Shown here: one piece after another, positions 36,956 through 45,838 of the stretch | Layout: each line of letters opens with the position of its first letter | Numbering within the stretch: the first letter of the stretch is position 1 | Source: Neorhodopirellula pilleata | GTDB taxonomy: Bacteria; Planctomycetota; Planctomycetia; Pirellulales; Pirellulaceae | DNA: 64,000 bases | Assembly: GCF_007859915.1 (NCBI RefSeq) | Contig: NZ_SJPM01000002.1 | Coordinates: forward strand, 499,919-563,918 | Direction: 5' to 3' | The notes under the pieces: generated by a model | Databases searched by the model: none | Told to the model about the DNA's origin: nothing | What the model saw: only the letters and a program-made list of their open reading frames with translations | Position numbers and translations under genes: made by a program

Positions 36956-37406
36956 GAGATCGGCACCCGTTTCCAAGTAAATTCTAGCCTGCTTTGTGTG
37001 GCAACTGGCTGGACAGCGCTCCTCTCGATCCTACAACCGACGGTAGCCTCGATTCTTGCAAAATGAAACAAGACAAAGCCCATACGGCAAGTTCGTTCGA
37101 AAATCCAGCGGATTGCGAAAGAACTCGACCAAAGTGCATCTGGCCAGCTAGGAAGCGGCGCATAGCCTAACCTTTGAACCGACAATTTACGAGTCGACGC
37201 TGTCCAACTGCGATCGCGTTTACATGAGTCAACCAGCTCACTTGGCCTAAGGCGAACCGAGCCGGTCGCGAGTCAGCCCGGACGCGAGCCCTCCCACACG
37301 GTACCGTCGACTTTTTCTGAGTCATTGGCAAGGCAAATGCATCAGCGGTGTAGCCAAAGGCCGCTCAGGTCATGTGTTTTCGGACGGAACAGAAAAGGTG
37401 TGACCT
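36956..37406. other. Gene-free stretch
   Basis: About 450 bp with no supported gene, repeat or promoter. Both strands were read; open frames are short and lack family resemblance. The promoter of the kinase gene should lie in the part nearest 36956. Confidence 0.4.
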
Positions 37407-37622
37407 TTACTCGGCCGTTTTGGCTCGCTCGAGGCCGTCGTCGATTTTCTGTGCTGCATCGTCGAAAACTTGCTTCGATTTGTCGACGACCGCCGCGGTA
37501 TCACCCCTCACCTTGTCGGTGTCCACCTGAATTGTAGGGTCGCCATCGGGCGAACTGAATCGCACCCAGCCAACTATGACGAGAACAACGACGACTACTA
37601 GGATCACGATCAAAGTGCGCAT
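37407..37622 (-). CDS. Small single-pass membrane protein
   Basis: 71 residues: one N-terminal membrane helix (MRTLIVILVVVVVLVIVGWV), then a soluble helical tail (VDKSKQVFDDAAQKIDDGLE). Its plan is like other small envelope-stress proteins in this window. A weaker sigma-54-type promoter lies 90 bp upstream (37712-37727). No family name can be given. Confidence 0.7.
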   Translation of the reverse strand: MRTLIVILVVVVVLVIVGWVRFSSPDGDPTIQVDTDKVRGDTAAVVDKSKQVFDDAAQKIDDGLERAKTAE

Positions 37623-37711
37623 CGCTACGCCTCTCTTTTACAACGGCAGGATGAATGGTCCGCGCTCCGAATGAGTACGCTGGAAGACCGCTCCCCAACT
37701 ACTCCACCTAT

Positions 37712-37727
37712 CGCACTTCGCATACCA
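37712..37727 (-). promoter_or_regulatory. Candidate sigma-54-type promoter for the small membrane protein
   Basis: Minus strand TGGTATGCGAAGTGCG has GG-N10-GC spacing and TGC in the -12 box, but the -24 box is TGGTATG instead of TGGCACG. The match is moderate, 90 bp from the ATG. Confidence 0.4.
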
Positions 37728-37901
37728 ATTTTTGGTCACACGATACGACAAGCGGTGGCTAGGGGTGATGCCCTGGGAGCGAGACCATCGGTCACGTCCT
37801 GGGTGGTCGTTTGTAGCTCGATCTGGACGGTCAAACAGCAATGGTCGATCCAGACGGCGTATTAATGATTCCCGCTCGTGCTAAGCACGCAAACAAGTCT
37901 G

Positions 37902-38522
37902 TTAACCACTTGTCAAGGAGTTCGTCACCCGAATCAACCCATTGGTCAAGATCTTAGCTCGCAAACCGCCGCGGAAATGATCCGCCAGGAAATTCTTTGC
38001 GCCCGGAGCAATGACGCGGTCCATCCATTGACATGGCGTGCACTCCTGAGCACCCTCGAACAGCACTCCTTGGAACGAGAACGTCTTGCCCAAGAGCGAA
38101 GCGAGAGTTGTTCCTCGAATGACCAAGTTGCGTCGTAGGATCGACGCGGGAAGCTGGGGAAGTTTGAACTGGCCTCGCAGGTCGTCCACTACGTCCGCGT
38201 CGATAAACGTCACTTGGCCTTTGTGGTTCAGTCTCTTTTCAAAGTACCGATCGCCTCGGACACCCCTTCCCGCGACGCATTCCGCCTGGCTGACCGATTG
38301 AATCCCATGAGTCATCCGGCCCGCACCCTCTTGCGTCCAATAATCGTGGCCAGGGGAGATGAAGATCGCTTCCAGCGACGCTTCGATCCGCAATTCTGCT
38401 TCGTGATGGGCGGGGCCGACTTCAGAATTGGTACCAAACGTGCTATTGCCTGGGACAGGAAGTGTGATCTTTCTTTCTAACGCCACCAGCTCGCTCCAAT
38501 CAAATTTTAAAAGTACTATCAT
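37902..38522 (-). CDS. MOSC domain protein
   Basis: 206 residues from ATG 38522. The MOSC fold is recognised from the N-terminal strand (RIEASLEAIFISPGHDYW), GRGVRGDRYFEK, VTFIDADVVDDLRG, RRNLVIRGTTLASLLGKTFS and the cysteine-containing GAQECTPCQWMDRVIAPG. These proteins bind molybdenum cofactor or act as sulfur carriers; the substrate is unknown. The ATG used here overlaps the divergent FAD-protein ATG, which leaves no promoter, so a downstream TTG before RIEASLEA is also possible. Confidence 0.82.
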   Translation of the reverse strand: MIVLLKFDWSELVALERKITLPVPGNSTFGTNSEVGPAHHEAELRIEASLEAIFISPGHDYWTQEGAGRMTHGIQSVSQAECVAGRGVRGDRYFEKRLNHKGQVTFIDADVVDDLRGQFKLPQLPASILRRNLVIRGTTLASLLGKTFSFQGVLFEGAQECTPCQWMDRVIAPGAKNFLADHFRGGLRAKILTNGLIRVTNSLTSG

Positions 38523-40347
38523 GCCCGATCGCCCGCGGCGACTCGCAATCATTGGCAGCGGACCGACCGCTTTGTACTTGCTCCACCACTTGACGCAACA
38601 TCTGGACCAATTTTCACGAGACCTACGTCACGTCGACGTTTTCGAGCGAAGCGATCAAATGGGCGTCGGCATGCCGTACAGCGCCGAGACCACCGATCGG
38701 TTCAATCTTTGCAATATCTCGTCCGAAGAGCTTCCGCCGCTGGACGAAGAGTTCGCCGACTGGTTGCGAGCCTGCGACGACGAACGATTGAGTGATTGGG
38801 CGATCGACCGCGCCAACATCAGCGAGGACGAAACGTATTGCCGACTTGCGCTCGGCCAGTATTTTCAAGATCAGTGGAAGCACTCTGTGACGCGATTGCG
38901 AAAATCGGGCATCGAGGTGACGGAACATTGTCCAACGCAAGTCGTCGATATCGTCGACCGCAACGCCGAAAATGAGCTCACGATCGTGACCGATAATGGC
39001 GAGCAATTCACGGTGGATCGCGTCGTGGTGGCTACCGGCCATCAGTTCGCCGATGAGGATCAGCCCGACGCAGGCTACTTCGCGTCGCCATGGCCGATGC
39101 ACAAATTGATTCCCGGCAATGATCAGTACTACAACTTCACGATTGGCACGCTCGGGGCATCGCTGAGTGCGTTTGACGTGATCGCTTCACTGGCCCATCG
39201 ACATGGTCGCTTCATCCGAACGGAAGATCGTTACGAATTCATCTTGGAAACCGAAGCGAAAGGTTTCCGTATTGTCATGCATTCGGCCCAAGGCTGGCTT
39301 CCGCACCTGCAATATGAGCAACGCGAACCATTTCGCGAAATCTATCGCCACACGACTCGCGAGCAGATTCTGGGATTGAGGAACGATGATGGCTTCTTAA
39401 CGCTGGACACCTACTTCGACCAGGTCTGCCGCCCCGCACTTGTTAAAGCCTTCACCCGAGACAAACGAAACGACATTGTCGACGCGCTGGGCCAAGCCGA
39501 TTTTGACATGGATGACTTTGTCGAGCGGATGAGCGGCGAGCACGATTACGACGATGCTTTTGCCGGAATGCGATCCGAATTGCCTGAAGCAAGAATCTCC
39601 GTCGAACACGACCGACCTGTGCACTGGAAGGAAGTGATTGACGATTTGATGTACACGCTTAGCTATCACGCCGAGCTGATGTCGGCGGAAGATCATTTGA
39701 GATTGCACGGTGTGGTGATGCCCTTCCTCATGAATGTCATTGCAGCACTGCCACTGCAATCGGCGAAAACGCTTCTCGCACTCCATGACGCAGGTTGCCT
39801 GGAACTCGTCACTGGCCGCGTGAAAGTGACCGGGCACGAACGCGGCGAAACACAGATCGAAGTGGCCGATGGAGACGACGTGACTGAGAGCAGCTATCGA
39901 ATGTTCGTCGATTGCAGCGGTCAGTCGCCGCTGAAGGTTCACGATTACCCCTTCGATAGTCTGGTCCAAGACAAACGCATTCGCTCCGCCCGAGTGGCGT
40001 TTGCGGATGTCAACAGCGTCCCCGAGCTAGACGATGACAAACGCGATCGAGTCATCGACGGGGAAACCGCTGCGTTGGAGCTTGCCGGGATTGACATCGA
40101 CAGCGTCTACCGTGTCATCGGCGATGACGGTGTTGCCAACACGCGGATCCATGACATTGCATTCCCCAATACGATCGGCAAACGCCCCTATTCGTACGGC
40201 CTGCAAGCCTGCAGCGAAACCGCCGCGATCGTCGTTGAAGCATGGCGTCGCGAGATGCACGAAAACATTGGTCAATCTGGATCAATCGAATCGCCCAGCA
40301 AGATCTATCAAGAGACTTCCGGTACCACAAATCGAGTCGAACATTGA
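38521..40347 (+). CDS. FAD/NAD(P)-binding protein (COG4529-like)
   Basis: 608 residues from ATG 38521. A dinucleotide-binding motif at the N-terminus (LAIIGSGPTALYLLHHL) and later YNFTIGTLGASLSAFDVI, with GMPYSAETTDRFNLCNIS and VVVATGHQF, matches the NAD_binding_9/FAD-NAD(P)-binding family. Members resemble HpnW or hydroxyacylglutathione-type reductases in annotation only; the substrate is unknown. It is divergent from the MOSC gene and overlaps the antiporter start by TTGA, suggesting a two-gene unit that may link redox state and ion balance. Confidence 0.82.
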   Translation: MPDRPRRLAIIGSGPTALYLLHHLTQHLDQFSRDLRHVDVFERSDQMGVGMPYSAETTDRFNLCNISSEELPPLDEEFADWLRACDDERLSDWAIDRANISEDETYCRLALGQYFQDQWKHSVTRLRKSGIEVTEHCPTQVVDIVDRNAENELTIVTDNGEQFTVDRVVVATGHQFADEDQPDAGYFASPWPMHKLIPGNDQYYNFTIGTLGASLSAFDVIASLAHRHGRFIRTEDRYEFILETEAKGFRIVMHSAQGWLPHLQYEQREPFREIYRHTTREQILGLRNDDGFLTLDTYFDQVCRPALVKAFTRDKRNDIVDALGQADFDMDDFVERMSGEHDYDDAFAGMRSELPEARISVEHDRPVHWKEVIDDLMYTLSYHAELMSAEDHLRLHGVVMPFLMNVIAALPLQSAKTLLALHDAGCLELVTGRVKVTGHERGETQIEVADGDDVTESSYRMFVDCSGQSPLKVHDYPFDSLVQDKRIRSARVAFADVNSVPELDDDKRDRVIDGETAALELAGIDIDSVYRVIGDDGVANTRIHDIAFPNTIGKRPYSYGLQACSETAAIVVEAWRREMHENIGQSGSIESPSKIYQETSGTTNRVEH

Positions 40348-41585
40348 ACGAGGTAGCGATCTGGTCGTTACTGGTTGGAGCGGTCTTTTTATTGGCCTCG
40401 CTAGCTCGCGGGCCACTCCGCAATTTGCCGATCTCGATGCCCGCGATCTATCTTTGCGTCGGACTGGCGATCGGACCGTGGGGACTCAGTCTGCTCGAAA
40501 TTGATATCAAAAGCGACTCCAAGCTGATTGAGGTCCTCACTGAAGTTGCTGTGCTCGTCAGCCTTCTGACCGCTGGGCTTAAACTGACGCCTTCCTGGTC
40601 GCATCTGCGTCGCTCGCCAATTCCACTTGCCACCGTCGCGATGACTTTGACCGTGTTCGGCATCGCCATGCTCGGTTACTTTGCACTCGCACTGCCCTTG
40701 GGTGCGGCCGTTTTGCTTGGTGCGGTTTTGGCTCCGACCGACCCGGTCCTCGCGGGTGATGTTCAAGTCCGCCACCCCGAAGATCGTGACAAACTTCGCT
40801 ACGCACTGACTGGTGAAGCGGGCCTGAATGACGGCACTGCGTTTCCGTTTGTGATGCTGGGCCTTGGTCTGCTGGGCCTCCACGACCTTGGCGACGGATG
40901 GTGGCGTTGGTTCGCGATTGACTTGGTATGGGCGGTCATCGGCGGGATCGGTTGCGGCTGGATTGTTGGGTATGTAATCAGCCGCATGACCATTTGGCTG
41001 AAACGATACGCGGCAAACGCGGCGGCGTGCGAAGAACTATTGACATTGGGACTGATTGGAATCAGCTACGGAGCCGCCATGGCAATTCACGCGTATGGAT
41101 TTCTCGCCGTTTTTGCCTCGGGAGTTGCCATACGATGCTATGCAGAAGAGGAAGAAGACGCTTCCGATGACGAGGCGGAGCAACTGGTCAAGAAAGTTGC
41201 TGGGATCAATCAAACTTTCGGCGAGATTTTAGAAGTCGCGTTAGTCGTGCTTACCGGATGCCTGCTTGCTTCGCATTGGACGATCACCAACGATTGGTGG
41301 ATCGCGTTGTTCGTACTCGCAGTCGTCCGCCCCATCTCAACCTATGTCGCACTGATGCGCAGCGGTGTCAGCGGCGTGCAGAAAGGGCTAATCGCGTTCT
41401 TCGGAATTCGCGGGATCGGTTCGCTCTACTATCTTGCCTTCGCTGTCGGAAAGAACCTCGACGATGCAACAACCGAACTGCTGAGCGGCATCGTGCTGAC
41501 GACCATCGCTATCTCCTTGATGGTTCACAGTAATGTTTCAACGCCAGTTTTGAACCTCTATGCAAAACGGGGGAGCGTTCGGTAG
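40344..41585 (+). CDS. Cation:proton antiporter (CPA1/NhaP-like)
   Basis: About 414 residues, roughly 12 membrane helices. Ion-pathway motifs typical of CPA1 are present: LAPTDPVLAGDVQV (TDP) and GEAGLNDGTAFPFVML (the paired N-D). The probable start is TTG 40344, overlapping the FAD-protein stop as TTGA; an in-frame ATG further upstream (40242) lies inside that gene. Expected role: Na+ or K+ exchange for protons, pH and salt homeostasis. Confidence 0.88.
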   Translation: MNEVAIWSLLVGAVFLLASLARGPLRNLPISMPAIYLCVGLAIGPWGLSLLEIDIKSDSKLIEVLTEVAVLVSLLTAGLKLTPSWSHLRRSPIPLATVAMTLTVFGIAMLGYFALALPLGAAVLLGAVLAPTDPVLAGDVQVRHPEDRDKLRYALTGEAGLNDGTAFPFVMLGLGLLGLHDLGDGWWRWFAIDLVWAVIGGIGCGWIVGYVISRMTIWLKRYAANAAACEELLTLGLIGISYGAAMAIHAYGFLAVFASGVAIRCYAEEEEDASDDEAEQLVKKVAGINQTFGEILEVALVVLTGCLLASHWTITNDWWIALFVLAVVRPISTYVALMRSGVSGVQKGLIAFFGIRGIGSLYYLAFAVGKNLDDATTELLSGIVLTTIAISLMVHSNVSTPVLNLYAKRGSVR

Positions 41586-41757
41586 ACGGCGTGCTCCGCT
41601 GGCTTCGTGCAGGCCCAACCAAAACGCTACCTATTCTTTTTCTGAATCAGCAATTTTCTGTCACAATCTTGGTCTGGCTTTCGACTTCTCATTGGCAGCG
41701 CGATTCGCGAGCTGCAAAAAAAATTTGACCGAAGGCGTTCTACGAGGAGAAATTCGC

Positions 41758-43308
41758 TTGACCATTGAAACAACGACCGAGCTGGTGCTTGCGGCTTCGA
41801 CGGGGGACCGTGCCGCCTTTGAAAGGTTGGTACACCGACACGCTGCCGTTGTCACCGGGGTGGCGTACAGCGTTTGTGGAGATTTCTCGCTCAGTGAGGA
41901 CATCGGCCAGGAAACGTTCGTCGAGGCTTGGAAAAATCTGAGCTCGATCCAAGAACCAGAAAAATTTCCCGGCTGGATCTGCACCGTGGCGCGACGTCGG
42001 GCAATCGACGCCGTCCGGGCCGCGAAGGCCACTCGCGAAGATGGTTCGCTGGACAGCCTGCCCACTGAATTCCATGACCCCAGGCAGCCAACACCGGAGG
42101 CGATGATGTCTCAAGATCAAGAACGCGAATTGGTGTGGTCCCTGCTCGCTCGGCTGCCTGAAGCTTATCGCGAGCCGATGGTATTGTTCTATCGCTGCGA
42201 AGAATCGACTCGCGAGGTAGCGATCGCTTTGGGCGAGAACGAATCGACCATTCGCCAACGACTCAAGCGAGGTCGCGAGATGGTGCGTGCGGATGTGTCA
42301 GAAACGATTCGCCAAACGTTGTGCGAAACGGCGCCCAAGGCGGCGTTCGCTGCACTGGTGATGGCGACTCTGCCATCGAAGACTTATGCGGCGGGTGCCA
42401 TGGCAACGGCGGCGGCGACTGGAAAGGCGAGCGGTGGTGCCGCGACCGCAACCTCGGCTCTTGCAGGCTCGGTTTTGGGACCGCTGATTGGACTTGCAGG
42501 CGGAGCTTTCGGTACCTGGATGAGCTGGAAGAATTGTGAGTACGAGCGTCAACAAAAGTTCATCGTGCGACAGACATTGCTATTCGTTGCCGGATTGGTC
42601 GTCTTTCTTTTGTTGCTTGGCCTGCTGGTAATGGCGAGGACGCGGGGCTTCGTCGAGTCCAACACACGGTTCGGCATGCTATTGATTGGATTGTTAGTCC
42701 TGACTCAAGCCATCAACTGCGTCTGGATCTGGAGGGGAGTTCGCGGCTACAAGCGAATCGCAGATCAGGCGAAGGCAGACGGTGAACCGGTCCGCGAGTC
42801 CGTGCGGCTACAGCGAGAGGCCGTTCGACTGCAGACTCAAGTGACCGCCGATGACGGACGGGTTACTCACAAAGCGTTCCGCTGGAATGCTGGAGGATGG
42901 TTCGGTAGCGGCCTCGGTGCGAGCGTTTGGATGCTGCCTCTCGCCTTTGCTGCGGTTTGGTTCGGTTCGACAATGTTCGCGTCGCTTATGGTGGCATGCT
43001 ATCTGGCAGTCGTTGTCTTGGTCGTTGCCCTGTGGCGTCGTCGTCAAGTCGTTCATGCCTACACTGCTTTGCAGACATTGATTGCTTGGATTGGCTTCCA
43101 GACGATCCTCGTGCTGGGGGGAATTCAGTTTCTTGCCAACCCACGGACGCGAGAGTTTGCTCAGTGGACGCCCTGGTCCTGGTTGGTCTTGCTCATGTTT
43201 CCGGTGATTGCACTGCAGCTTTGGTGGACGAGAAAATCATTTCAACGCCATATGCAGGGATCTGAGCGAGCAATTCTTGTCACTGGCGACTGCAGTGACG
43301 ATTCGTAG
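41758..43308 (+). CDS. ECF-type RNA polymerase sigma factor with C-terminal membrane domain
   Basis: 516 residues. Sigma region 2 (AFERLVHRHAAVVTGVAYSV, EDIGQETFVEAWKNL, PGWICTVARRRAID) and region 4 (LLARLPEAYREPMVLFYRCE, EVAIALGENESTIRQRLKRG) occupy residues 1 to about 185. An Ala/Gly-rich linker and six to seven membrane helices follow, in place of a separate anti-sigma factor. The TTG start at 41758 is fixed by AGGAGA at 41745-41750. Planctomycetes are rich in sigma factors with such extensions; release or conformational change at the membrane would be the likely control. No target promoters can be assigned. Confidence 0.9.
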   Translation: MTIETTTELVLAASTGDRAAFERLVHRHAAVVTGVAYSVCGDFSLSEDIGQETFVEAWKNLSSIQEPEKFPGWICTVARRRAIDAVRAAKATREDGSLDSLPTEFHDPRQPTPEAMMSQDQERELVWSLLARLPEAYREPMVLFYRCEESTREVAIALGENESTIRQRLKRGREMVRADVSETIRQTLCETAPKAAFAALVMATLPSKTYAAGAMATAAATGKASGGAATATSALAGSVLGPLIGLAGGAFGTWMSWKNCEYERQQKFIVRQTLLFVAGLVVFLLLLGLLVMARTRGFVESNTRFGMLLIGLLVLTQAINCVWIWRGVRGYKRIADQAKADGEPVRESVRLQREAVRLQTQVTADDGRVTHKAFRWNAGGWFGSGLGASVWMLPLAFAAVWFGSTMFASLMVACYLAVVVLVVALWRRRQVVHAYTALQTLIAWIGFQTILVLGGIQFLANPRTREFAQWTPWSWLVLLMFPVIALQLWWTRKSFQRHMQGSERAILVTGDCSDDS

Positions 43309-43471
43309 AAGAGGAACGCACCTTCGATTCGCGATCCCAGATTCGATGTTTCTTCGCAGCGGAGACGAACACTTCAAAATCGTTGCCGGTGAAATCCACG
43401 ACACCCTCTTCGCCGTCCGTTTCGACCGACGCTTTGTCGAACATCGGCGTGGACATCAAGCCGGTACCCAT
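43280..43471 (-). CDS. Possible small gene overlapping the amylase 3' end
   Basis: 63 codons from ATG 43471, preceded by AAGGAG with 9-bp spacing. The middle reads like protein (DKASVETDGEEGVVDFTGND, then FEVFVSAAKKHRIW). It overlaps the end of the amylase gene by 16 bp in another frame, and also overlaps the sigma-factor stop region on the other strand by 29 bp. The amylase has its normal end (VSVWVPA), so this is not a frameshifted tail of it. No family is recognised. Confidence 0.3.
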   Translation of the reverse strand: MGTGLMSTPMFDKASVETDGEEGVVDFTGNDFEVFVSAAKKHRIWDRESKVRSSSTNRHCSRQ

Positions 43472-44934
43472 ACCGAGACGCTCCTTGCTTGGCATCGGAA
43501 TTCGGCTTCGCCGTTCTCATCCGTGACAATAGCGTCGGCGACATGCCCGGTGGCATCGACGTAGGATTGGTTTTGCAAACCCACTTTCATGCGTTTTGTC
43601 CCCGCCTCGCCGTTGGTGATCAAAACTGCTAGGCCGCCGGGGTGTTCTTCGTCACCAGTGCGCGTCCAGCCGACCGTGTTGGGATGATCGAAATAGTCGA
43701 ACTGCTCTCCAAAGCCGCGTTCCTTGCGGACGCTTAAGAAGACGTCGATGAGAAACTGGTGACTCGCCATTTCAATCTCATACTCGTTGCCGTCGCGGCC
43801 CACATCTTTGTAGGAAGCGCCGTAGTAATCGGGATAAAAAATACAAGGATAGCCGTCACGACGGAGGAGAATCAACGAATAGGCGATTGGCTTGAACCAG
43901 GCTTCGACAACCGATTCGAGTGCCTGCAAAGGTTGCGTGTCATGATTGGCGACCAGCGTGACCGCCAACGCTGGTTCATTTTTGACCAGCGTGCCATCGA
44001 AGATCTGCGTCAGGTCGTAATCAGAGCCCGACTTGCTGGCGTCGGAAAAGTTCCGGTGCAGCGGTGCATCGAACAATGCCACGTTGCCACCGGTGGCTCC
44101 GATGAAGTGGTGAAGTGCTTCGACGTCGTAAGACCAATACTCGCCTACCGCGAACACGGGCGATTGCGAGTACTCGCGGACATGGTGCAGCCACTGCGGG
44201 AAGAAACCGGCCTCCACATGCTTCACCGCGTCAAAGCGAACTCCGTCCAACCCAACGGTGTCGTGATACCACTCGCCCCAACGTTTGATCTCAGCCTGCA
44301 CTTCCGGATGCTTGACGTCGACATCGCAGCCCATCAGGTAATCGAATGAACCCTTCTCCATGTCAACTTCTTGATCGAACTCCTTGCCGTCGAATAGAAA
44401 GACGACGCCTTCTGCTGATTCATGACCATCGAAGTCGACTGCGGTGAAGTGTTGCCACCGCCATTGAAAGTCAGAGTACGTTCCGGCCCTGCCGGGAAAA
44501 GAGAAATGCGTATGTGACTTGATTACACGAGGTTCACCGGCTCGTTCGTTTCGATTGTCGTCGTGATACGGCGTCGCAAGAATCTCCTCCTCATGATCGC
44601 CACCGATACGGTGGTTCAACACGACGTCGGTGTAAATCTGGATGCCCGCCGACCGCGCCTTCTGTGTAGCCTCGATCAATTCCTCGCGAGTGCCGTATTT
44701 TGTCCGCACCGATCCTTTCTGATCAAACTCGCCCAGATCATACATGTCGTAAACGGCGTACCCGACGTCCTTCACCCCGCCGTTGCCCTTGTAGGTCGGC
44801 GGCAACCACAGGGCGGTGATGCCTTTGCCCGCCAATTCCTCGCTCCGTTCCCCCAGTTCTCGCCAAAGCGAACCATCATCAGGCGAATACCAGTGGAAGA
44901 ACTGCATCAAAACGCCATTTACATTTCCCATCAA
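43456..44934 (-). CDS. Cytoplasmic alpha-amylase (GH13, AmyS type)
   Basis: 492 residues without signal peptide, the normal size of intracellular GH13_5 amylases. The (beta/alpha)8 motifs are complete: TDVVLNHRIGGD, GVRFDAVKH (catalytic nucleophile Asp), FAVGEYW (catalytic acid Glu) and LVANHDTQ (transition-state Asp). The C-terminal beta domain ends VSVWVPA. It hydrolyses alpha-1,4-glucans such as glycogen or maltodextrins in the cytoplasm. It stands alone; the second GH13 enzyme is 15 kb away. Confidence 0.95.
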   Translation of the reverse strand: MMGNVNGVLMQFFHWYSPDDGSLWRELGERSEELAGKGITALWLPPTYKGNGGVKDVGYAVYDMYDLGEFDQKGSVRTKYGTREELIEATQKARSAGIQIYTDVVLNHRIGGDHEEEILATPYHDDNRNERAGEPRVIKSHTHFSFPGRAGTYSDFQWRWQHFTAVDFDGHESAEGVVFLFDGKEFDQEVDMEKGSFDYLMGCDVDVKHPEVQAEIKRWGEWYHDTVGLDGVRFDAVKHVEAGFFPQWLHHVREYSQSPVFAVGEYWSYDVEALHHFIGATGGNVALFDAPLHRNFSDASKSGSDYDLTQIFDGTLVKNEPALAVTLVANHDTQPLQALESVVEAWFKPIAYSLILLRRDGYPCIFYPDYYGASYKDVGRDGNEYEIEMASHQFLIDVFLSVRKERGFGEQFDYFDHPNTVGWTRTGDEEHPGGLAVLITNGEAGTKRMKVGLQNQSYVDATGHVADAIVTDENGEAEFRCQARSVSVWVPA

Positions 44935-45121
44935 ACGATTCCCTCTGTGTTTTCAAAACTGTCTGCTCGCAAGCCGCGGGGGTCGTACCCAGGCATCGTC
45001 CTGCGTCGTTGGTTGTTGAAAGCACATGGCGGACCGAAATCGGCCAACGAAGCAACCCACTCAATTGACACGTCACTTCAGGGCCTCAGTGGGTAAAGGA
45101 GTCGCATTGCGACTAACACTT

Positions 45122-45137
45122 TGGCACAGCCTTTGCC
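45122..45137 (+). promoter_or_regulatory. Sigma-54-type promoter upstream of the decayed HVA1 gene
   Basis: TGGCACAGCCTTTGCC: GGCAC -24 core, TTTGC -12 core, GG-N10-GC spacing. It lies about 65 bp upstream of the likely old GTG start at 45189. Confidence 0.75.
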
Positions 45138-45188
45138 TTTGTGTTGGCTAAATAATTTTGTCGACTCGCAGATACGCAAAGAACTAAC

Positions 45189-45502
45189 GTGACGAAGGAC
45201 CCCGAGGGCAGAAGGTCAAGTGGAATTGGGGAAACGGCTTGCCGATTCACTGCGGGGGCAAGTTGCTTTCGTTTAACAGCCAGCCGAAGGCGTACTCGAA
45301 GTGCGGAAGGTACGCCTCCGGCTAACTGTTAAACAGTTCAACCGACACGCCGGGAAACGGTCACTGGCGCGGCGAAGTGCAATCCGTTTTCACCAAGAAA
45401 GTGCCCCGGAAAATCGACGGCAGCGAAGTTACGCGTGACGGCAGCGAAGAAATTCCGGCTTATTACTTGAAAGTCGATGAGAGCAACAACGTTTTGAAGT
45501 AG
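45189..45502 (+). pseudogene. HVA1/TUDOR-domain (DUF2945-type) gene disrupted by a type A element
   Basis: The 5' part encodes GQKVKWNWGNG in the frame of 45212-45237, and the 3' part encodes HWRGEVQSVFTKKVPRKIDG and onward to LKVDESNNVLK with TAG at 45500-45502. Joined, these give the typical hypervirulence-associated TUDOR protein (about 65-70 residues). The parts are separated by the 114-bp element 45238-45351 and a duplicated GGGAAACGG (45229-45237 and 45352-45360). The GTG start (45189) is out of frame with the body by one base at the CCCC run 45200-45203, so there is also a frameshift or a sequencing error. Homologues are small stress proteins. Confidence 0.85.
45238..45351 (-). mobile_element. 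Type A palindromic element inserted in HVA1 gene (copy A3, 114 bp)
   Basis: The reverse complement aligns without gaps to copy A2 (32937-33052) over its whole length; the central part is nearly identical (arms 45270-45295 and 45310-45334). It begins, in that orientation, GGCGTGTCGGTTG and ends GAATCGGCAAG. It is bounded by the 9-bp direct repeat GGGAAACGG. It codes for nothing, so movement must depend on a transposase supplied in trans, as in MITEs. Confidence 0.85.
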
Positions 45503-45525
45503 CACAGCGAACTTTCCAAGGACAA

Positions 45526-45838
45526 ATGACCGTTGAAGTTGAACCAACATCCGACGCAGACACGTCAGATTCGGTTATCTCCAGTCGAGTGTGCAATTAC
45601 AAGTTCATAATTGTTAACAGCGGGCGGAACGACCTATTACATTCGCAAAACCGACGACATCATCCACGTCGATCGTTGGCCTTTCTCATCAAAGCAGTTT
45701 GATGCGAGTGTGGAATTCACGCTTCTTCGCCAAGTGATCGTCGACGACGATGCGGAACTCAAAACCGCCTTGAACGATGGGATTGTCGAACGTCACTCTT
45801 TCCAGCTGCGAGCTGACGTCAAACCAAACGGCGAATGA
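45526..45838 (+). pseudogene. Frameshifted small gene of unknown family downstream of the HVA1 gene
   Basis: An ATG at 45526 with AAGGA 5 bp before it starts a frame (MTVEVEPTSDADTSDSVISS through NYKFIIVNSG) that loses sense near 45624. The +1 frame then continues protein-like (GGTTYYIRKTDDIIHVDRWP to RADVKPNGE) and stops at 45836-45838. Removing one G from the GGG run at 45622-45624 joins the two into a protein of about 104 residues. Function is unknown. It probably shared the HVA1 transcription unit. A sequencing error cannot be excluded. Confidence 0.6.

Noticed and set aside
45020..45037. GG-N10-GC match upstream of the amylase gene (minus strand)
   Set aside because: Only the four invariant bases and TGC fit; the -24 box is GGTCC. 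Too weak to list as a promoter.
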